Assembly (NCBI GenBank): GCA_028705785.1
Contig: JAQWCT010000062.1
Location: 1-11,357, forward strand
Length of the DNA stretch: 11,357 bases
Direction of reading: 5' to 3'
Origin: Sulfurospirillaceae bacterium
Lineage (GTDB): Bacteria; Campylobacterota; Campylobacteria; Campylobacterales; Sulfurospirillaceae
Made by a program: the position numbers and the translations under genes. Numbering within the stretch: position 1 is the stretch's first letter; the number at the start of each line of letters is the position of its first letter. This document shows, piece by piece, positions 6,690 through 11,357 of the stretch. The notes under the pieces were generated by a model. That model saw only the letters and a program-made list of their open reading frames with translations. It was not told the origin of the DNA and searched no databases.

Positions 6690-7378
6690 TTATTCCCACT
6701 TTTTATAAAATTTTTGGCATTTTCGCCCTCATTAAAAATCAAATCTAACACGCTCACACCATGTTCAAACGGGGGAAATAATTGGTGGTACGCTTGATAA
6801 CCGCTATAATCCATCCATTCTACATGTATACCCGCTTCTTTAAAAATAGATTCATCCAGATAATCACTTGCCGCAGGACCACTGAGATAAGTTGTGGCTC
6901 CAAGTTCTTGACACAATGCCAAAAGTCGCTCACTTTTACCATCCGCCAAAACAAACTCTCTCGAATCACGAATAACCGTTTTAATGCCCAAAATCGCATT
7001 GATAGCATCAATAAAATGTCGGTTAATCTCACTTATATGGGTTTGTGTAGCGTTCATATACAAGCTTTCAAACTGCTCTTTATAGGCTTTAAAATGAGGT
7101 GCTTTAGCATAGTTTTGTGCCAAACTTTTCCAATGCTGAACATTCCAATTAGGCTGTGTAATAACTGTTTCATTAATCTTTTGCGCCAAACTCTCTTGCT
7201 TTACGGGAATGGTGAGCCACTGTAAGCCATTTTGCGTTTTGATTTTATTGCGATTGCGCCAATCATTTTTAGTGTATTGCATATCATCATATAAAACAAA
7301 TTCATCGACACTTCCGATGATGTCAAAGTACCCTTTCCAAGGGATATAATTTGATTGTAAAATAGCGACTCTTTTCAT
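6686..7378 (-). CDS. WbqC-family protein of polysaccharide biosynthesis
   Basis: This 230-residue protein matches the WbqC-like family. The N-terminal AILQSNYIPWKGYFD (5-19) corresponds to the family's Gln-Pro-x-Tyr-x-Pro-Trp-x-Gly pattern. It is followed by Asp31-Asp32, RNRNKIK at 41-47, and the tryptophan/proline motif WLTIPV at 54-59. A later YLSGPAASDYLDE segment is also typical. Members sit in O-antigen and capsule clusters, often beside WecE-type aminotransferases; the reaction is not established. The 4-base overlaps with wecE downstream and the glycosyltransferase upstream suggest it acts on the same sugar nucleotide, possibly in modifying the new amino group, but that is a guess. It is soluble, with no signal peptide. 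Confidence 0.85.
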   Translation of the reverse strand: MKRVAILQSNYIPWKGYFDIIGSVDEFVLYDDMQYTKNDWRNRNKIKTQNGLQWLTIPVKQESLAQKINETVITQPNWNVQHWKSLAQNYAKAPHFKAYKEQFESLYMNATQTHISEINRHFIDAINAILGIKTVIRDSREFVLADGKSERLLALCQELGATTYLSGPAASDYLDESIFKEAGIHVEWMDYSGYQAYHQLFPPFEHGVSVLDLIFNEGENAKNFIKSGNK

Positions 7379-8304
7379 AGATTGATTGTTTCTCCAATGA
7401 TATAAAGTGGGCGGTTTTTGACCTCATCAAAGATTTTTCCGATATAAAGCCCCGTGATGCCAAGGATGGCAAAAAGAAGTCCGAACATAAAAAACATTGA
7501 GACCATTAAACTCGTCCAACCCTCAGTTGGTGTGTGGTAAAAGAAGTAGCGAAGTACTAGCCAACAAGCAAAACCCAAACTTGTCAAAGCGATAACAAAG
7601 CCTAGTTGAATAGATAAACGAAGGGGTTTATTGGAGTGTGAGAGAATAGAATCAATGGCTAGATTGATAAGCTTTGAAAAGTTATAAGAGGATTTTCCAT
7701 GGGCTCTTTGCGCATGTTCTATCTCGATTTCAGTTTTTTTAAACCCTACAATTTTGGCAAAAAGTAAAAAATCTCTACTTTGTTCGCGATAAAGGTTGAT
7801 TGTTTGAATCACTTTTTGCGCATAGATGCCAAAGTTGGCAATGCTGTTATCGTGTTTAGTATCGGTAAAATACTCCAAAACTTGATTAAAAAGTTTTGAG
7901 CTTAGGCGTTTGAAAAAGCCATCTTGTCGCTCGACTCTTTTGCCAAAAACGATATCATAACCCTCTAATGCCTTAGCATAAAGTTTGCCTATCTCTTCAG
8001 GTTTGTCTTGCAAATCACAATCCATCACCACAACCCACTCACCTTTAGCATGGTCAAGTCCAGCAGTGATAGCATAGTGCTGTCCAAAGTTGCGTGAGAG
8101 GTTGATACCTTTGACTCTTTCGTCTTTTTGCGCTAAAAGGGCAATGGTTTCCCATGATTTTTGAGGACAGGCATCATTAACAAGAATGATTTCAAAATTT
8201 TCTGTGATGGGTGAAAGCGATGCTACTAATCTTTCATAAAGTTCAAATAAACACGCTTTACAGCCATAGATAGGAGAAACAATACTAATGTGGATAGGCT
8301 CCAT
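7375..8304 (-). CDS. Family 2 glycosyltransferase, polyprenyl-phosphate type (ArnC/GtrB/DPM1-like)
   Basis: This 309-residue protein has an N-terminal GT-A domain and two C-terminal membrane helices (about 232-252 and 266-288). Motifs are SIVSPIYG at 7-14, LVNDACP at 41-47, NLSRNFGQHYAI at 68-79, and the metal-binding MDCDLQD at 94-100 (Asp95-x-Asp97). The family-specific R-x-x-GKSSYNFSKLINLAIDSI region at about 200-220 forms amphipathic helices at the membrane. Such enzymes move a sugar from a nucleotide donor to undecaprenyl or dolichyl phosphate on the cytoplasmic face. AAAGG lies upstream of the ATG at 8304. The gene overlaps the WbqC gene by 4 bases. With the GT-C protein it fits a two-step transfer system, the GT2 loading the lipid and the GT-C using it. 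The donor sugar is not known. Confidence 0.88.
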   Translation of the reverse strand: MEPIHISIVSPIYGCKACLFELYERLVASLSPITENFEIILVNDACPQKSWETIALLAQKDERVKGINLSRNFGQHYAITAGLDHAKGEWVVVMDCDLQDKPEEIGKLYAKALEGYDIVFGKRVERQDGFFKRLSSKLFNQVLEYFTDTKHDNSIANFGIYAQKVIQTINLYREQSRDFLLFAKIVGFKKTEIEIEHAQRAHGKSSYNFSKLINLAIDSILSHSNKPLRLSIQLGFVIALTSLGFACWLVLRYFFYHTPTEGWTSLMVSMFFMFGLLFAILGITGLYIGKIFDEVKNRPLYIIGETINL

Positions 8305-8312
8305 TATAGACC

Positions 8313-8354
8313 TTTAAAATATTTTAAATACCAAATTTATTGATGATGATTTGG
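8313..8354. repeat. 16-bp A/T palindrome and adjacent inverted repeat upstream of the GT2 gene
   Basis: TTTAAAATATTTTAAA at 8313-8328 is a perfect 16-bp palindrome that touches the ribosome binding site of the GT2 gene. Right next to it, CCAAAT (8331-8336) pairs with ATTTGG (8349-8354). This 53-bp gap is the only real space inside the glycan operon and could hold an internal promoter or operator. Confidence 0.4.
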
Positions 8355-8357
8355 CAT

Positions 8358-9659
8358 TTATGGAGCCATCATTATACGCTTTTTCTTCCTAGTATCCGCT
8401 TTAGTTCGCTTCACATATAAGGGATTTTTTTCAAAGACAAAAATGGTATATTTTCCAAAAGCAAACTCTTCGATGGGGTCAGGCATATTGAGATTGTTAA
8501 TCCCTATATATAAATCCTCAATATCTTCATGTAGAACCATAAAAAAGACTTTTCCATCCGTAGAATCTTTCTGATACCACCTATCGCTAGAGAGCCACTT
8601 CACAAGGGTCACACCTTTTTCATCTATCTCGATAGGACGAATATCAACAGCGCCATCGCTTAGTACCGTATACATGTGTGAATCCCAGTAGGTCGCATAT
8701 CCAAATTTTAAGCCATGATTTTTAAGTTCTTCAACCAATGCTATGCGTTCATCAACGATACCTCGCCACTCTTTGGGAGAAACATAATTCCATGAAAGCC
8801 CCAGCGCTATGGTCAAACACAACGATAAAATCAGTTTGACAAAAATAGGGTAAAAACGCCACATAATGACATTGCATAGTAAAATCATCATTAAAAATGG
8901 TGAAATATAGCGAATATTATTGCGTGCTGCCCAAGCATGTTCGTGCAAAGAAGTCGTAGAATACAATACAAAGATAATGACAAAACCCACATAAGAATAA
9001 AGAACTGTTAGTCGCTCAGATGAACTCATCTGATAAAAATATTTCCTTACATGTAAAGCAGGAAAAATCAGCACCAAAGGATAAAGGCCAAATTTGAGTA
9101 AAGAGACAATACCCATTAATGAAGAGGCTTTAATGCCCTCATCCCATTCTGCTCCTATAAAATTTAAAAGCCCCAAAAAGGCATGAGCGGCGTGAACAGG
9201 GAGCTTTTCAAGAGGCATCAACTCAGCATTGTTAGCACCACCAGCAAGATGCAAACTCTCCAGCAATGAAAAATGTGCCACCGTGGCAATCGAAATAACA
9301 ATGACTCCAAAAATAAAAATAACAATTTTTTTAATCGATAAAAGTCTAAAAATAGCCTCTTTAAAAGTTTTAACACTATCCCTTGAAAAATAAACAATGC
9401 CTGCAAGTGCCCCAAAAAATGGAACGATATAATAAACAAAAAATCGTACAGGATTGGCTAGAACCAGTAGATATAAAAGTCCTAAAAAGAGAAAAAAAGC
9501 TTTGAGTTTGGTAGAGTTTTTGAGTACATGGGGACTTAGTTTTCGAAACATATACAAAAAGGCTATCATAAAGATAAAGTACCATGTATACGCCGCTTCG
9601 CCATAGAGTTCTCGCAAATACATAGGAGAATACCCAATACATACAATCACACCACCCAT
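8358..9659 (-). CDS. C-terminal part of the interrupted GT-C glycosyltransferase
   Basis: This is a 433-codon open stretch in the same frame as the upstream piece. Its start codon ATG at 9659 has no ribosome binding site, so it is probably not an independent gene. It opens with IGYSPMYLRELYGEAAYTWYF, the expected continuation after the first GT-C loop (quoted as two adjoining short stretches: IGYSPMYLREL and YGEAAYTWYF). About eight more hydrophobic helices follow. The last third is a soluble periplasmic-type domain with GYATYWDSHMYTVLSDG, seen in bacterial PMT-like GT-C proteins. It ends in a basic tail, KADTRKKKR. Substrate is unknown. A TTACATGTAA copy is at 9047. Confidence 0.6.
   Translation of the reverse strand: MGGVIVCIGYSPMYLRELYGEAAYTWYFIFMIAFLYMFRKLSPHVLKNSTKLKAFFLFLGLLYLLVLANPVRFFVYYIVPFFGALAGIVYFSRDSVKTFKEAIFRLLSIKKIVIFIFGVIVISIATVAHFSLLESLHLAGGANNAELMPLEKLPVHAAHAFLGLLNFIGAEWDEGIKASSLMGIVSLLKFGLYPLVLIFPALHVRKYFYQMSSSERLTVLYSYVGFVIIFVLYSTTSLHEHAWAARNNIRYISPFLMMILLCNVIMWRFYPIFVKLILSLCLTIALGLSWNYVSPKEWRGIVDERIALVEELKNHGLKFGYATYWDSHMYTVLSDGAVDIRPIEIDEKGVTLVKWLSSDRWYQKDSTDGKVFFMVLHEDIEDLYIGINNLNMPDPIEEFAFGKYTIFVFEKNPLYVKRTKADTRKKKRIMMAP
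9047..9056. repeat. TTACATGTAA palindromic decamer, copy 5
   Basis: This perfect copy lies inside the GT-C coding region and is read as Leu-His-Val, the same codon frame as the copy in the DUF4405 gene. Confidence 0.8.
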
Positions 9660-9671
9660 TAATGATGACGC

Positions 9672-10043
9672 TCATGAAAGCATAAGAGAGCGAAGGAAAT
9701 TGTAGACAAATATAACCATAAACATAGTGACTAAAAAAACCGTAAAAGCATGAGCAAAATAACCGTTTTTATCCGCCAAGACCCAGGGAATAACTAAAAC
9801 ATGTTTAAAAAATATCCATAAATCATTATTGACATACCACCAATGACTCGGAAAAAAACTCTCTGAGAGAACAATCTCTTCTGCTAAAATATTGGCAATA
9901 GCAGCGTCTGAATTAAAAAAAGCACGGTATGTTTTAAAAATATAAAAACTCACTTCATAGACAATAAGCACTGCTAGTAGCAATACTCCGATAAAAGAAA
10001 GGTTATGTTTGAAAAGGCTTTTAAAATTTTCTCTTTTTGTCAT
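9672..10043 (-). CDS. N-terminal part of the interrupted GT-C glycosyltransferase
   Basis: This open stretch has 123 codons. A first membrane helix (about 15-37) is followed by a periplasmic loop with NSDAAIANILAEEI at 44-57. Asp46 sits where GT-C enzymes keep a catalytic or metal-binding acidic residue. The loop then has SFFPSHWWYVNNDLWIF at 62-78, a motif seen in bacterial PMT-like proteins, and a second helix at about 98-118. The ATG at 10043 overlaps the LOG gene stop by 4 bases (ATGA), so it is translationally coupled. Alone, this piece is too short to be an active enzyme. Confidence 0.7.
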   Translation of the reverse strand: MTKRENFKSLFKHNLSFIGVLLLAVLIVYEVSFYIFKTYRAFFNSDAAIANILAEEIVLSESFFPSHWWYVNNDLWIFFKHVLVIPWVLADKNGYFAHAFTVFLVTMFMVIFVYNFLRSLMLS

Positions 10044-10780
10044 TGATACTCTTTATTGGACAAAAACTCCATTGCTTGCTTATAGTAAGCAGTATTTTCA
10101 AGTCCATCATTTTTTAATTCGTTAGTATGCAAAATCAATCGTTCATCAATTTTCAAAGCAATTTCTTCGATATCATCACTCATAATAATGAGTTCAACAT
10201 CGGATTTATTAATGGTATGGTATTCCACCATCGTTGTTTGAATAAAATCGTACAGTTTTTCCCAATAGCTTTTGCCATATAAAAAGATACTGATTTTGGT
10301 AATTTTCCCCGTTTGTGTGAGTGTCAGTGCTTCAAAAAGTTCGTCCAGTGTTCCAAAGCCACCGGGGAAGATAACATAGGCAAGAGAATATTTGATAAGC
10401 ATCACTTTACGAACAAAAAAGTAATCAAACGAAAGATTTTTAGTGGTGTATTTATTGCCCGTTTGCTCATGCGGTAGATTGATATTGAGTCCTATAGACT
10501 CTGATTGATTGGCTTCAAATGCCCCTTTATTAGCTGCTTCCATAATACCAGCAGAGCCTCCGGTGATAATGGAATACCCTTTTTGTCCTAGTATATTGGC
10601 TAACTTAGTAGCATCTTGACAATAAATGTTATGAGCATCAAACCTTGCACTTCCAAAAAAAGTAACACTAGGTCCTAGGTTTTTGAGTTCATCAAAACCC
10701 TTAACAAAATCCGACATGATGCGTAAAACACTCCACTCATTGGAGCGTTCTGTATCTTTTATATGGGCACGATGCTTCAT
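10040..10780 (-). CDS. LOG-family protein (TIGR00730-type Rossmann fold, nucleotide 5'-monophosphate phosphoribohydrolase-like)
   Basis: This 246-residue protein has the LOG signatures FGSAR at 42-46, GGSAGIMEAANKGA at 74-87, FFVRK at 121-125, and PGGFGTLDE at 139-147, whose Arg and Glu are catalytic in cytokinin-activating LOG enzymes. Bacterial members cleave ribose 5-phosphate from AMP-like nucleotides. Many are mis-named lysine decarboxylases; there is no PLP domain here. The start is uncertain: ATG at 10780, or GTG at 10789 (adding 3 residues) that overlaps the fliY stop as TAGTG. Neither has a strong ribosome binding site. The first ~15 residues (RAHIKDTERSNEW) look family-like from Glu11 on. 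It is the second gene of the minus-strand operon; a link to glycan genes is not evident. Confidence 0.85.
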   Translation of the reverse strand: MKHRAHIKDTERSNEWSVLRIMSDFVKGFDELKNLGPSVTFFGSARFDAHNIYCQDATKLANILGQKGYSIITGGSAGIMEAANKGAFEANQSESIGLNINLPHEQTGNKYTTKNLSFDYFFVRKVMLIKYSLAYVIFPGGFGTLDELFEALTLTQTGKITKISIFLYGKSYWEKLYDFIQTTMVEYHTINKSDVELIIMSDDIEEIALKIDERLILHTNELKNDGLENTAYYKQAMEFLSNKEYQ

Positions 10781-10788
10781 CGGTGCCA

Positions 10789-11064
10789 CTATCGTAGTTT
10801 CTCTAATCGTTCTCGCTTACTTCCAATATCACCTATTTGGACGCCAAAGTTACCATCTACGATGACAACTTCACCCATTGCAATCACTTTATCGCCTACT
10901 AGTATTTCAAGTGGGTCATTGGCAAGTTGGTCAAGTTCAATAACAGAACCAATATCCATACTTAATACATCTTTTAAAAGCATTTTTTTAGAGCCTATGC
11001 GCACACGGATAGGAAGCTTAACATCTTTAATCAATTCGATGTTGCTCATCTCCTCTGGACTCAT
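10789..11064 (-). CDS. fliY: Flagellar motor switch protein FliY, C-terminal FliN-like domain (5'-truncated)
   Basis: These 91 codons cover a complete FliN/SpoA domain: IELIKDVKLPIRVRIG near the start, then MDIGSVIELDQLANDPLEIL, VGDKVIAMGEVVIV, FGVQIGDIG and the C-terminal KRERLEKLR. FliN/FliY form the C-ring below the flagellar basal body and take part in torque and switching. The C-terminal sequence is more like Campylobacterota FliY (about 280 residues, with an N-terminal CheC-like domain) than short FliN. The same frame stays open upstream (QPVNEPKRSIPG) to about 11100 and then meets foreign sequence, with a TAA further up. The visible ATG at 11064 is therefore probably internal and about two thirds of the gene is missing. 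If it were FliN, a start at 11064 or 11049 would be acceptable. Confidence 0.72.
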   Translation of the reverse strand: MSPEEMSNIELIKDVKLPIRVRIGSKKMLLKDVLSMDIGSVIELDQLANDPLEILVGDKVIAMGEVVIVDGNFGVQIGDIGSKRERLEKLR

Positions 11065-11258
11065 CCCTGGAATACTTCTTTTGGGTTCATTGACTGGTTG
11101 TCGCCGAGGATGAGTCGATTATCGAAGATGTCGTGATCTGACACACGCGTTTTCGCATGGTAGGACTTCGCCTGATCCTCAAGCAAAATTCTCGGTTCAA
11201 GCTTTGGCTTGATATCCTTACCAATCCACGTCAATTCAAGTTTCTGTTTCGTGTCCAT
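11061..11258 (-). CDS. DNA methyltransferase N-terminal fragment (type III Mod-like, adenine-specific)
   Basis: The reading frame starts MDTKQKLELTWIGKDIKPKL and continues with EPRILLEDQAKSYHAK, then FDNRLILGDN at its end. This is the N-terminal region found in type III-like site-specific adenine methyltransferases, just before the part carrying the DPPY catalytic motif. The similarity stops after the GDN triplet at 11105-11097; the remaining codons are an out-of-frame reading of fliY sequence to a chance TGA at 11061. The start is ATG at 11258, or GTG at 11264, which would overlap the preceding stop as GTGA. Base composition and third-position GC are unlike the rest of the window. The catalytic region is absent, so the fragment cannot be active. 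Confidence 0.7.
   Translation of the reverse strand: MDTKQKLELTWIGKDIKPKLEPRILLEDQAKSYHAKTRVSDHDIFDNRLILGDNQSMNPKEVFQG
11095..11103. other. Junction between fliY sequence and foreign methyltransferase sequence
   Basis: Left of here, the minus-strand frame reads as FliY (QPVNEPKRS). Right of here, a different minus-strand frame reads as methyltransferase (LILGDN). The two genes share a strand but are in different frames, and both are cut mid-protein. There is no direct repeat, insertion sequence end or tRNA at the point. GC is about 47% on the right by hand count. Confidence 0.65.
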
Positions 11259-11260
11259 GC

Positions 11261-11357
11261 TCACGCTTTCTTCAGATCTTCCTTGATGTAATACTTCGCT
11301 CCGAAGGATTTCAAAAGAGATTCTGCATCTTCGCGGAACTTGCGCCAGTCGACGGTC
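11261..11357 (-). CDS. C-terminal end of an unidentified protein upstream of the methyltransferase (runs off the right edge)
   Basis: Thirty-one codons are visible. The sequence begins TVDWRKFREDAESLLKSFG and ends KYYIKEDLKKA before a TGA at 11263-11261. It is charged and probably alpha-helical. The stop lies 2 bases before the methyltransferase ATG, or overlaps a GTG start, so the two form an operon. Position suggests another component of a restriction-modification locus, but I do not recognise the family. The composition matches the methyltransferase fragment, not the rest of the window. Confidence 0.45.
   Translation of the reverse strand, partial: TVDWRKFREDAESLLKSFGAKYYIKEDLKKA

Larger units (their letters stand above)
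8358..10043 (-). pseudogene. GT-C integral membrane glycosyltransferase interrupted by an in-frame TGA
   Basis: Codons 1-123 (10043-9675), a TGA at 9674-9672, and codons 125-561 (9671 to 8358) lie in one frame and read as one 561-residue membrane glycosyltransferase of the PMT/ArnT-like GT-C type. Reading through gives ...RSLMLS-stop-ASSLMGGVIV..., with no frameshift. Both sides keep normal protein-like sequence, so the stop is recent, a sequencing error, or recoded. A single C-to-T change from CGA (Arg) would produce it. GT-C enzymes use polyprenyl-phosphate sugars as donors on the periplasmic side, which fits the GT2 gene just downstream. Confidence 0.75.

Noticed and set aside
9640..9674. 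Selenocysteine insertion at the GT-C TGA
   Set aside because: Only a CATCA/TGGTG hairpin with a wobble pair follows the codon. No redox partner residue is nearby, and GT-C proteins are not known selenoproteins.
9376..9675. 99-codon open frame starting ATGA at the TGA that splits the GT-C gene
   Set aside because: It runs in a different frame across the GT-C coding region, is Cys/Phe/Leu-rich without any family motif, and the GT-C frame itself continues in phase, so no frameshift is needed.
1..11357. CRISPR array, tRNA, rRNA, insertion sequence or prophage
   Set aside because: I saw no regularly spaced repeats, cloverleaf genes, transposase or integrase sequence anywhere in the window.

Overview
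The window looks like the chromosome of a Campylobacterota (epsilonproteobacterial) species, most likely a Sulfurospirillum relative. The evidence is the low GC content (roughly 37-40% by eye), AAGGA-type ribosome binding sites, tightly overlapping genes, a prs-lepA-comF operon, and a FliY-type flagellar motor switch C-terminus. The species call is inference. The last ~260 bases (about 11100-11357) differ: they are near 47% GC by hand count, have GC-rich third codon positions, and carry unrelated genes. They are either a chimeric contig end or a recombination junction.

Left part (1-808). A flavodoxin-like FMN reductase runs off the left edge on the minus strand. It is divergent from an HxlR-family regulator on the plus strand, and the 101-bp spacer holds a candidate operator. 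A 231-bp gap follows, containing no clear gene or terminator.

Housekeeping operon (4107 back to 808, minus strand). prs (PRPP synthase), lepA (elongation factor 4) and comF (phosphoribosyltransferase-like competence protein) are coupled by a 1-base overlap and a 4-base gap. Divergent from prs is a two-gene plus-strand operon (4242-5167): a DUF4405 membrane cytochrome b-like protein with a duplicated C-terminal helical motif, and a small secreted EF-hand protein. A 10-bp perfect hairpin ends this operon and overlaps the stop codon of the convergent gene.

Right part (11100 back to 5194, minus strand). Six to seven genes lie almost without gaps: a 5'-truncated fliY, a LOG-family protein, a GT-C membrane glycosyltransferase broken by an in-frame TGA, a family 2 polyprenyl-phosphate-type glycosyltransferase, a WbqC-family protein, WecE (sugar 4-aminotransferase) and a small SMR/ArnE-like membrane protein. 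Together they look like a cassette that makes a 4-amino-4,6-dideoxy sugar, loads it on a lipid carrier, flips it and transfers it to a periplasmic acceptor.

The most unexpected signal is a perfect palindromic decamer, TTACATGTAA. It occurs five times plus two near-copies, mostly inside genes and in two codon frames, whereas about 0.03 copies would be expected by chance.
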